Part shown: positions 9,792 through 17,368 of the stretch, piece by piece
Numbering within the stretch: the stretch's first letter is position 1
Layout: the number at the start of each line of letters is the position of its first letter
Assembly: GCA_030267965.1 (NCBI GenBank)
Contig: BRYA01000354.1
Location: forward strand, 22,718-42,343
DNA from: Triparma columacea
Lineage: Eukaryota > Sar > Bolidophyceae > Parmales > Triparmaceae
Direction: 5' to 3'
Length of the DNA stretch: 19,626 nt
Position numbers and translations under genes: made by a program
The notes under the pieces: model-generated
The model's database searches: none
What the model was told of the DNA's origin: nothing
Seen by the model: only the letters and a program-made list of their open reading frames with translations

Positions 9792-10835
9792 TCAGAAAAC
9801 CCCCAGTGCCGTAGTAACCGCAAACAGCAAAAAGAGACTCCCTCCAATATACCCAATAACCTTCTCGGATATATACTTTGCAATAACGCTTCCCCCAAGC
9901 ACGGCAATCGCAGTCGCTAAAGCATGTCCAGCGACCGCTCCCCCGAATACACTCAGTGGATTCTGCGCCGCTCCCAGTGCAATCGTTGCAAGGAAAGACC
10001 TGTCCCCGAATTCAGCCGCGAATACAAGCGCGAACGCTGACGCTATTTGCGAGGATCGAGTTAAAGCGCCGGGGTCAACGGCGGCCTCGACGTCGGCCTC
10101 GGCGTCGGCGGCTTCCTCGTCCATCTTGTTATCTAACTCGAACGCTTCACGTAACGTCTTGAAACCGAAGAAAGTGAATGCTGCGATAGCCGCGTAGTCG
10201 TCTAATGGTAGTCCGTTGGTTAGTCCTGATGGTACGGCGTGGAAGAGCTGGCCGATTAGGACGGATATACCGGTCATTACGGTTAGGGCGAGGAGGGAAC
10301 CTATGAAGGAGGTTAGGCGGGAGGTTTTCATGGCTAAGAGACCGGCGATGAAGAAGGTCTTGTCGCCTATCTCGGATAGGAAGATTAGGGAGAAGGCTTG
10401 GGCGAATCCAGTCGACCTGAAAGACGTGAGGATACCGTCAGGGTCAAGAGCTAGCGCTGCATTTGGGGCTAGTAGCATGAGGATGATTGGGAGTGTTGTG
10501 GATAGGGCTTTGAGGAATTGTGGGTTGGTAGGGGAAGAGATGAGGTGGTTGAGTGTTTGAGTGAATGACTGAGGGATTGAATGAGGGATTGAATGAGTGA
10601 TTGTTTGAGGATCTGTTTTTTGAGAAAGCAGGGGGCGCCGATGATTGTATGATGTAACATGTTGATTTGATCGTAGAATTTGATGATTATTGACGATATT
10701 AAGGGATGTTATTTGAGGATATAACATGCGTGACATCAGAGGGTTTGTAACACACCCTTTATTTGCCACTATGAAGGATAATGTTGAAGGTAGTATCATG
10801 GCTACTAAGTATATGCATAATGTTGCCTTCATCAT
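9792..10835 (-). CDS. GDT1/UPF0016 family plastid-targeted Mn/Ca cation transporter (PAM71-like)
   Basis: Single exon, 347 aa. It has the two family hallmark motifs on hydrophobic helices: SEIGDKT (E155-T160 core) and AAEFGDRS (E275-S280 core), with about six membrane helices and an acidic loop between the halves (about 232-255). Family members exchange Mn2+ or Ca2+ for H+; PAM71 and CMT1 supply manganese to the photosystem II cluster in chloroplasts. The N-terminus is a signal peptide (residues 1 to about 20) with Phe right after the likely cut (STLSF), then a Ser/Thr/Asn-rich transit stretch and a second hydrophobic segment ending ANAALAL (111-130). This suits a red-lineage secondary plastid, possibly with thylakoid or envelope sorting. 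There are two Met codons at the start. The upstream gene is head to head only 133 bp away. Plastid location is inferred. Confidence 0.93.
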   Translation of the reverse strand: MMKATLCIYLVAMILPSTLSFIVANKGCVTNPLMSRMLYPQITSLNIVNNHQILRSNQHVTSYNHRRPLLSQKTDPQTITHSIPHSIPQSFTQTLNHLISSPTNPQFLKALSTTLPIILMLLAPNAALALDPDGILTSFRSTGFAQAFSLIFLSEIGDKTFFIAGLLAMKTSRLTSFIGSLLALTVMTGISVLIGQLFHAVPSGLTNGLPLDDYAAIAAFTFFGFKTLREAFELDNKMDEEAADAEADVEAAVDPGALTRSSQIASAFALVFAAEFGDRSFLATIALGAAQNPLSVFGGAVAGHALATAIAVLGGSVIAKYISEKVIGYIGGSLFLLFAVTTALGVF

Positions 10836-11110
10836 AGCTAATTAACAGATTTGGGGACCTTTATGTGAAGAAATGGAATAAATGGATTTGGAGTGGGTCG
10901 AATTGGTGAATCCGAATCTAAGCATTTTTCTCGGATTTTCATTTTCCGTCGTCGTCGATCTTGAATTCATGTCGGTTGTGCCGGTGCCTTGTCGACATTC
11001 GAGGTTGCATGCCGACACATTTGCGCCTAGTAGTACCACCAAAATAGAAGGAGTCAAGGAGGAAGAAGTTGGATCGGAGGACCTTGGTATCATCCTTCCT
11101 GAGTTTCAAG
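10780..11110. repeat. Duplicated head-to-head cassette, copy 1
   Basis: The stretch covers the start of the GDT1-like gene (minus), the promoter gap and the first about 45 codons of the coiled-coil gene (plus). Parts at about 10780-10858 and 10969-11110 match 12611-12690 and 12804-12933 in the same order and orientation. The middle part does not match. Confidence 0.85.
10836..10968. promoter_or_regulatory. Short bidirectional promoter between GDT1-like and coiled-coil gene
   Basis: Only 133 bp separate the two start codons, so both genes must share regulatory DNA unless the rightward gene starts at the in-frame ATG 10882, which would shorten the gap further. The GDT1-side part (to about 10860) is repeated at 12666-12690; the rest is not. 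Confidence 0.5.
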
Positions 11111-12594
11111 GAGGCAACAAGAGTACATCGACAGCGGGCAGTGTCAAAGTATCGGGTAGCGCGCAGCACAACGCGGCGAGCGCTGAGGAGATTGCGGCCC
11201 TAAGGGGTGAGGTCGAGGTGCTCAAGGAGAAGCTGGCGAACGCCGAGCTCAGGAGCAAGGTGTTCGGGGAGAAGCTGGCGAACGCCGAGCTCAGGAGCAA
11301 GGCGTTCGGGGAGAAGACGGCGGAAGACGTGGGGGAGCTGGAGAGGCAACTCACCCTGTTCAAGATTGAGACGCGTAAAATGTTCAACATCATAAAGGAG
11401 CTCAGGAGGAATGTCAGTGGATTGGAGGACGAGGGTGAGGAGGGAGGTAGTGAGAAGGATAATAGGAAGGACAATAGGAAGGATAATAAGCAGAAGGATA
11501 AGGATAATGATAAGGATAATAATAGCAGTGCTACAAAGATGAATAGAGCTTCAACAAGAGCAAATGCAGGAAAGAGAGAGTTGCAGTGGCAACGGGCGGC
11601 AACGGGCACAGGGGGCGCTGCAGACAAGAAACCAAAGGTGGTAAAGACGCAAGGAAGTAATGCAAAGAAGGGTAGGAGCTGCAGAGGAAACCTAGGAGAG
11701 AACAGGAAAAGGTCAGCTGGGGAAGATAAGAAAGGGGGAATGCCAGCATACAGTGGCGTCAAACTCATTGAAGGAAAGGGGGGGAGCAACTTGAAGGAGA
11801 TACGAGCCTTTCTTAAAGACTTCAGAGAGAATTGCTCCTATTCACACAAAATGAGCTGGGGGGGACAAACATATAACTTGTACAATTGGGTAGAACAACA
11901 CCTCCAAAAAAGGTACAACTTCAAAGTGTGCAAGCCAGGAGGAGAAAAAACGGTGTTCCCCAGCGTTGAGGATCTACAAAGTTTTGGCAATGTTACTTTC
12001 CTCCTCCTTCCACCAGAAGATTGGCCACAGTTTGAACCTCATAGGAGGGTGGTAGAACGCAGACGTGCAACACTTGGCAAAGACAAGGAGCTGACAAAAA
12101 ATCCATGTAATGGGAAAAACTTCATAGTAAGTGGGCAATCCTTGTTCAACTACATTCACTGGCTTGGGAACCTTCTTAACGCTAGGGGAGTAGGAGAGGT
12201 GAGAACTAAATAATAATGGAGTGGTGTGTAGTGGGGAGTGGAGTGGATGATTGGAGTTTTAGTTGCATTGAGCTATCAATGTATTACCATAATTAATGAA
12301 TAATATAAAGTCTAACTCCCCTCACTGCAGGAAGCATACAGAAAAGGTCCAATCGTTGGAAGTGAGGTCATTGTAGAGTGGGCAAATGATGAAGAGGAGT
12401 TTGATTGCATTGTAGTAGAGGGAAAAGGTAAGGGCACCCTTGCTGTGAAGGTAGCAACCACAAAGGAGAAGAGGGAGAGGAATAGTTATGAGGAAGTAAT
12501 TCCTTTTGATCCAGTTGAGGATACATGGAGGTTTAAAGTTTTGGAGGGGAAAGAGGTGAAAGGCGGAAATAGAAAGAGGCAGAAGAGGCTTTAA
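10969..12594 (+). CDS. Unrecognised coiled-coil basic protein with possible Tudor/SH3-like C-terminus
   Basis: Two exons, 10969-12198 and 12331-12594, encode 497 aa; the intron has GTGAG, CTAAC and GCAG signals, and the frame stays open across it. I start at the ATG where similarity to the zinc-finger gene begins; an upstream in-frame ATG at 10882 would add 29 residues. Order: a shared leader (about residues 1-48, with TKIEGVKEEEVGSEDLG); a coiled coil with a duplicated 14-residue unit (EKLANAELRSK...); a Lys/Asp/Asn-rich linker; a basic region with likely nuclear signals (KKPKVVK, RKR); a folded-looking domain with W/Y/F (SWGGQTYNLYNWVEQHL, FIVSGQSLFNYIHWLGNLL); then GSEVIVEWANDEEEFDCIV, which looks like a small beta-barrel of Tudor type; and a KRQKR tail. 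I do not recognise the family. A nuclear or chromatin role is a guess. Codon use is richer in A/T than in its neighbours. Confidence 0.75.
11227..11310 (+). repeat. 42-bp tandem duplication in the coiled-coil region
   Basis: Two nearly identical 42-bp units (11227-11268 and 11269-11310) encode EKLANAELRSK(V/A)FG twice, followed by the start of a third unit. The 14-residue length is two heptads, so the duplication keeps coiled-coil register. Confidence 0.9.
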
Positions 12595-12610
12595 CTCAAA
12601 GAAATAGAAA

Positions 12611-12933
12611 AATGATGAAGGAAGTATCATAGCTACTAAGTATATACATAATGTTGTCTTCATCATAGCTAATGAAGGGATTTGACTTTATTTGTAAAAT
12701 GTGTGGAAGTGGAAATGAAAGGGGTCGAAACTGGGCAAAGTGACGGATTCACAGCCCAGACATTTGCTATCTTACTGGACCTATTTGATAAAGACAAGAG
12801 TTCATGTCGGCGCCTTGTCGAGATTCGAGGTTGCATGCTAACACATTTGCGCCTAGCAGTATCACCAAAATAGAAGGAGTCAAGGAGGAAGAAGTTGGAT
12901 CAGAGGACCTTGGTATCCTTGCTGAGTTTCAAG
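12611..12933. repeat. Duplicated head-to-head cassette, copy 2
   Basis: Same order as copy 1: the GDT1 signal-peptide start on the minus strand, a gap of about 137 bp, then the leader of the rightward gene. Here the rightward leader runs into the zinc-finger array instead of the coiled-coil protein. Confidence 0.85.
12612..12666 (-). pseudogene. Remnant of GDT1-like signal peptide
   Basis: From the ATG at 12666 the minus strand encodes MMKTTLCIYLVAMILPS, nearly identical to the GDT1-like precursor start MMKATLCIYLVAMILPS. The similarity stops there. The frame then continues into the antisense of the upstream gene's last exon, with no EGD motifs and no transporter. It is best read as a truncated duplicate left beside the promoter. 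Confidence 0.85.
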
Positions 12934-14195
12934 CAGTAATATGGCATACATGCCCGCAAGAAGGGTGTGAATATAAGGCGAAGCAGAGAGCCCACATCAA
13001 GAGACACCTTGCTACTATCCACGATATTGGCGTAATATGGCACACATGCCCACAAGTAGGGTGTGAATATAAAGCAAAGCAGAGAGGCAATATCAAGGAA
13101 CACCTTGCTTGTATTCACGACATTGGCGTAACATGGCATACATGCCCGCAAGAAGGGTGTGATTATAAGGTGAAGAGGAGGAGCCATCTCAAGCAGCACC
13201 TTGCAGATATTCACGACATTGGCGTAACTTGGCACACATGCCCGCAAGAAGGGTGTGAGTATAAGACGAAGCAGAGAAGCCGCATCAAGAAGCACCTTGC
13301 TGATGTTCACAATATTGGCGTAACCTGGCTTCCATGCCCGCATGAGGGGTGTGAATATAAGGCGAAGGAGAAATACGGCCTCAAGAGCCACCTTGCTAGT
13401 ATTCACGATATTGGCGTAACGTGGCATACATGCCCGCAAGAAGGGTGTGAATATAAGGCGAAGCAGAGATGCGATATCAAGACCCACCTTGCTCATGTTC
13501 ACGACATTGGTGTAACCTGGCACGCATGCCCGCAAGAAGGGTGTGAATATAAGGCGAAGGAGAAAGCCAGGATCAAGACCCACCTTGCTAATATTCACGA
13601 TATTGGCGTAATATGGCACACATGCCCACACGTAGGGTGTGGACATAAGGCGAAGAGGAGATGCGATATCAAGACCCACCTTGCTCATGTTCACGACATT
13701 GGTGTAACGTGGCATACATGCCCGCAAGAAGGGTGTGATTATAAGGCGAAGATGAGAGGCAATATCAAGACCCACCTTGCTAATATTCACGACATTGGCG
13801 TAACGTGGCATACATGCCCGCAAGAAGGGTGTGATTATAAGGCGAAGGAGAGATGCGATATCAAGACCCACCTTGCTTACGTTCACAACATTGGCGTAAT
13901 ATGGCATACATGCCCGCAAGAAGGGTGTGAATATAAGGCGAAGCAGAGAAGCGAAATCAAGCACCACCTTGCTAATATTCACGACATTGGCGTAATATGG
14001 CATACATGCCCGCAAGAAGGGTGTGAATTTAAGGCGAAGAAGAGAGGCAATATGAAATCACACCTTGCTCATGTTCACAATATTGGCGTAACCTGGCATA
14101 CATGCCCGCAAGAGGGTTGTGAATTCAAGGCGAAGGAGAGAGGCAAGATCAAGAGGCACATTTCTATTCTTCACCCTGAATCTAACCCTTCTTAA
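12804..14195 (+). CDS. Tandem 13-finger C2H2-type zinc finger protein
   Basis: Single exon, 463 aa. Residues 1-44 are a leader shared with the coiled-coil gene (SRLHANTFAPSS, TKIEGVKEEEVGSEDLG), including a VKEE match to the SUMO-acceptor pattern next to acidic residues. Then come 13 units of 32 residues from V(I/T)WHTCPQEGC to HDIG, each with spacing CX4CX12HX4H, ending HPESNPS. Hydrophobic-core residues differ from classic C2H2 (Ala in place of Phe, Ile in place of Leu). Nearly all variation falls at helix positions -1, 2, 3 and 6, the DNA-reading positions of C2H2 fingers, plus one residue between the histidines. No other domain is present. A sequence-specific DNA-binding protein is the likely role; the target is unknown. 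In-frame stops just upstream fix the start. DNA repeats are nearly identical, implying recent expansion or gene conversion. Confidence 0.9.
   Translation: MSAPCRDSRLHANTFAPSSITKIEGVKEEEVGSEDLGILAEFQAVIWHTCPQEGCEYKAKQRAHIKRHLATIHDIGVIWHTCPQVGCEYKAKQRGNIKEHLACIHDIGVTWHTCPQEGCDYKVKRRSHLKQHLADIHDIGVTWHTCPQEGCEYKTKQRSRIKKHLADVHNIGVTWLPCPHEGCEYKAKEKYGLKSHLASIHDIGVTWHTCPQEGCEYKAKQRCDIKTHLAHVHDIGVTWHACPQEGCEYKAKEKARIKTHLANIHDIGVIWHTCPHVGCGHKAKRRCDIKTHLAHVHDIGVTWHTCPQEGCDYKAKMRGNIKTHLANIHDIGVTWHTCPQEGCDYKAKERCDIKTHLAYVHNIGVIWHTCPQEGCEYKAKQRSEIKHHLANIHDIGVIWHTCPQEGCEFKAKKRGNMKSHLAHVHNIGVTWHTCPQEGCEFKAKERGKIKRHISILHPESNPS
12936..14192 (+). repeat. 96-bp tandem repeat array (13 units) encoding zinc fingers
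   Basis: Thirteen head-to-tail units with period 96 bp; unit n starts at 12936 + 96(n-1). The last unit (from 14088) is followed by the C-terminal tail and the stop codon. Units share long identical stretches, with differences clustered at the codons for the helix. Confidence 0.97.
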
Positions 14196-14527
14196 TCGTT
14201 ACTTAAATATACTCGATGCTCTTAATTCTAACCACGACACACGACACAATGGGTCACGTTTTCTTCGCGCACGCAACTCTACGAAGCTCGACGCCTCAAA
14301 CATTTCTTGCAAAACGTGGGTTCCCGCCGAGAAGATGCAAGGCATAAGATCGATGAAGGCCCCGTTAAAGGACCCCGTTAAAGGACAAACCGCTCGCGTG
14401 CAACACGATCGATCGGGTTTGAGGTTCACGGCCAAAAAACAACAACTAACTCTCAAACTCTGGTCAATATTTTTCATTTTTTCGATCTTGTTTGTTCAGA
14501 TCTTATTTGCTCATTCATTTGCTCATT
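14196..14527. other. Intergenic region between the zinc-finger and UBAC2-like genes
   Basis: A 332-bp AT-richer spacer holding the zinc-finger 3' end and the UBAC2-like promoter. It has a perfect 13-bp tandem duplication of ccccgttaaagga at 14360-14385 and a repeated tttgctcatt just before the start codon. An ORF overlaps it but shows no protein-like features. Confidence 0.5.
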
Positions 14528-15686
14528 ATGAGTTTTTATGGAACACCATTAACAAAAGCGTTATGTATATTACTACCATTACTAACTCTTGTTAAATCAT
14601 CGTTAAATAATGACATTTTGGTGAGATTTTGAATCCTAACAAGGCCAAACTTCCCGAGCCTCCTTTTGAGGTCCTACTTTTGAGGACCTCCTTTATCATA
14701 TACACACCCTCACCCACCCTATCCCACTCATCTTCCCTACCATACCCCAACCCCACCCCCACCCTTCTTCCATCCCCCCCCAGTCCACCTTAACCTACAC
14801 CCTTCTCCCAATGAGTCTCTCCCCCTCCATCTTCACCTCCCTTCTCCTTTACACTCTCCTCCGTCCCTTAGAGCGTCTCCTCTCCACCCCCAAGCTTTCC
14901 CTATCACTCCTTCTCCTCACCCTAATGTCTACATTATGGACGCACATTTACAACACATACTTCCCCCTAAACCCAACCTCCCCCGGCCCTTACCCTCAGC
15001 TCGCTGGGGTACTCTACCTCTACCATTACTACGTCCCTAGCGTGCACCTTAACTTCTTCACGTTCTTCGGACTGCGTTTCCACGAGAAGTCCCTCCCTAC
15101 AATTCTAGCTTTCAACCTCTTCCTCTCAGGGTATCGTTCCACCTTAATACCCTCACTTATAGGTTTACTTGCAGGACTTACGTACACGACGGAGGCATTC
15201 AAACTCTTTAAAATCAACGGGTTACCAAACTGGGTAAACGCAGGAGCATACGGGGGGATTGGATGGGCTTTCGAGGAAACAGGCCCAACACTTGGACTCG
15301 GGAATCGGACTGGAAATGGACAAGGTAGAGGTAACAGGTACGGATTCAACAGACAAGGCAGGGGGGGAGGGGGGACGGCAGGTATGGGGGGAGGGGCTTT
15401 AAGAGGGGGGGGAGGAAACTTTGGCCTACCACCTGCCAATAACTCGGCCACACAAGGTGGGACACCGGGGGGGCCGGGTGGAGTGGGGGGGGGTGGATTT
15501 GGTGGTTCAATGACGAATGTTGGTGGTCCGGTTTACGAGAACCTTCCACCGGCACCGGAACCACCGGAGGAGACGGTGGAGATGCTTATGGGGATGGGGT
15601 TCGAGAGGGAGAGGGTGTTAGAGGTACTTAAGGGCTGCGATAATAACGTGGAGGTTGCGGCTAACAGACTCATTGGGGGGTCGTGA
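14528..15686 (+). CDS. UBAC2-like rhomboid pseudoprotease with UBA domain
   Basis: Two exons, 14528-14620 and 14784-15686, encode 331 aa, close to the about 344 aa of human UBAC2. Exon 1 (MSFYGTPLTKALCILLPLL) supplies the N-terminal segment and first membrane helix, which the large ORF alone lacks; it ends at GTGAG in phase 0 and joins in frame to the acceptor at 14783. Five or so hydrophobic helices follow (SIFTSLLLYTLLRPLERLL, LFLSGYRSTLIPSLIGLLAG), then a Gly/Asn-rich linker (about 200-285), then a UBA domain (about 293-331) with the MGMGFERERVLEVLK core and NNVEVAANRL. UBAC2 sits in the ER membrane and takes part in ER-associated degradation and lipid-droplet protein control with ubiquitin ligases. 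No catalytic Ser-His rhomboid pair is evident, as expected for a pseudoprotease. The call rests on architecture and similarity remembered from the family. Confidence 0.88.
14668..14690. repeat. Small inverted repeat in the UBAC2-like intron
   Basis: Perfect 7-bp arms gaggtcc and ggacctc around a 9-nt loop, inside the 163-bp intron. The repeated cctccttttgagg pattern nearby suggests it arose by local duplication. Confidence 0.6.
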
Positions 15687-15813
15687 TGGGATTTACGATA
15701 AGGGAAGGGGTTGAAATGGGGGGGGGTAAGGTAAATGCGAAAGGCGTAACTTATTGTATTCATGAAATCACACTATATGTCTGCTATTATTCCCTCCTCC
15801 CCCCCACCCATCT

Positions 15814-16005
15814 CTCATAGCGGCATTATCATGGGGTCAAGTTGCACAGGTGGTGGTTCCACAACCGGCATCTCGCACGGGCAGAACCACCTCCTAGTAA
15901 GGCTGCTCTTCCCCGTGCTAAGGTTGGTTATAGCCAGCTCTGGGTAGAGCCACCCACTCTCCAAAGCGACGAGCGTCTACAACCTCGACCATGCCGTTGG
16001 TGTGG
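15814..16005 (-). pseudogene. Decayed tandem copy of the last exon of the calycin-like gene
   Basis: The stretch matches 16018-16208 at an offset of 204 bp, about 90 percent identical by eye. It carries the same coding end and stop (TGA at 15815-15817). An extra base at 15966 shifts the frame relative to the real exon, and the copy lacks the exon's 5' two-fifths and its splice acceptor. It lies downstream of the true stop, so it can only be 3' untranslated sequence or dead DNA. Confidence 0.85.
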
Positions 16006-16018
16006 GGGGGCGGGGGAC

Positions 16019-17044
16019 TCATAGCGGCATTATCATGGGGTCAAGTTGCACTGGTGGTGGTTCCACAACCGGCATTTCGCACGGGCAGAACCACCTCCTA
16101 GTAAGGCTGCTCTTCCCCGTGCTGAGGTTGGTTATCGCGAGCTCTTGGTAGAGCCAGCCGCTCTCCAAACGACGGGCGTCTACGACCTCGGCCATGCCGT
16201 TTGTTGTGGGCATTACGGACTTTACTATTACGGAGGTTAGGTCGTCGGTTGAGGTTACGTAGGTGGTCTTCTCCTTGGTGGAGGAACCGTCCTTGGAGAT
16301 GGCAATGTGGGTGGAGCAACGGGTGTTCTGGGCGAAGGACTCTTTCATGTCGTTTACCCTGATTGGGGACGGGGGGAAGGGTGGTGGGGGGAGGTTAGTG
16401 GGGGGGGTGGGTGGGGTGGAGAGAGAAGAGAGAGAGAGAGTGTGAGAGAGGGAGGGTTGTGTGATAATAACGAACCTGCTTTTCTTCACTATGGTGTATG
16501 AAGAGGGACTTATGGTAATAATATGGATAGTATCAACTTCTTTTTCAGCCTTTTCCATCGCCTGTGTGATGAGGTGAGGGGGGGATGAGGTGAGAGGAGG
16601 GGGGATGAGGGGAGGGGGGATGAGATAAGAGAATGATGATGATGTAAGATGACGAGAGCATAGGCGAGCATGGGCAAGAAGGTGTTGGAGGCAGTGTGCA
16701 GCACAGGCCGACGAGGTACGACGACGAGGTACGACGACGTTGGTATAGAGGTGGAGGTATAGAGGTGGAGGTATAGAGGTGGAGGACAAGGATGTCTACC
16801 TCCTTCAAACACTCCTTTCAAACACTCCTTCGCACGCTTCAAATACTCCAAGGACGGCATCATCTCCTAAGAAGAGGGGCGAGGGATGTGCATACGATGT
16901 ACATACCTCAATAGCCATTTCAGAGCAATCCATAGCCGTCAAATATCCGCGAATTTGATCTCCTCTTTGAACATCTAGCCTCCAAGCTCCGTTTAAAGTA
17001 ACACGCTTAGGGAGCATTGGTTGAGGAGGTTTCTTAGGGGGCAT
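16019..17044 (-). CDS. Calycin/lipocalin-like small protein
   Basis: Three exons, 17044-16907, 16561-16476 and 16358-16019, encode 187 aa with matching phases. The pattern is that of a calycin (lipocalin/fatty-acid-binding) barrel: an N-terminal LNGAWRLD strand with the conserved Gly-x-Trp, then alternating beta-like segments (VDTIHIITISPSSYTIVKK, TTYVTSTDD, LTSVIVKSVMP, GWLYQELAITNLSTG, LTRRWFCP). There is no signal peptide, so it is probably intracellular; a hydrophobic ligand is likely but not identifiable. Intron 1 (345 bp) is rich in short purine/pyrimidine repeats; intron 2 (117 bp) contains a CTAAC branch site. Convergent with the UBAC2-like gene, with a decayed exon copy in between. 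Gene structure is strong; the fold call is tentative. Confidence 0.8.
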
Positions 17045-17368
17045 TTTTATTAGAAACGAGACAAAGGAGAGGAAATTTGAGGCAGTTAAAAAAGGTGAGA
17101 ATTAGGGATGAGATCAGATGTGAGATCAAGGTTTCTTGCTTTGGGACTTGAGTCCGGATTACCCCCGCTTGTTTTTACCGTAACTCGCTCTCAACGTGTT
17201 CTCTAAAAAGAAATTTAGCGTTGCTCAAACCCCAACATCAAACTGCTTTCGCTCCAAAACATCATGGCTTCTATCAAATCCTTTCGCCCCATCCCTTCCT
17301 TCGTTCCAAAAGTTCTTCGCTTGCTTCATTTCAGCCCCTCCCCCCCTCCCCTCCCCTGCCTCCTACCT
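17045..17368. other. Intergenic region, tandem minus-strand genes
   Basis: A 324-bp spacer that should hold the promoter of the calycin-like gene and the 3' end of the phosphatidyltransferase gene. Pyrimidine-rich on the plus strand toward 17340-17368. I see no separate gene. Confidence 0.4.

Noticed and set aside
11106..11789. Minus-strand ORF of 227 codons opposite the coiled-coil gene
   Set aside because: Its Leu/Ser/Pro-rich text is the antisense of Lys/Glu/Asp codons. The plus frame is spliced in frame to a second exon and shares a leader with another gene.
12900..14015. Long minus-strand ORF (371 codons) opposite the zinc-finger array
   Set aside because: It is a mirror of the 96-bp repeat unit, which happens to lack stops in that frame. 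The plus frame has conserved Cys and His spacing and variation at meaningful codons, so the antisense frame is a shadow.
14119..14595. Plus-strand ORF of 158 codons after the zinc-finger gene
   Set aside because: It overlaps the zinc-finger end and UBAC2-like exon 1 in other frames, and its sequence has no domain-like pattern.
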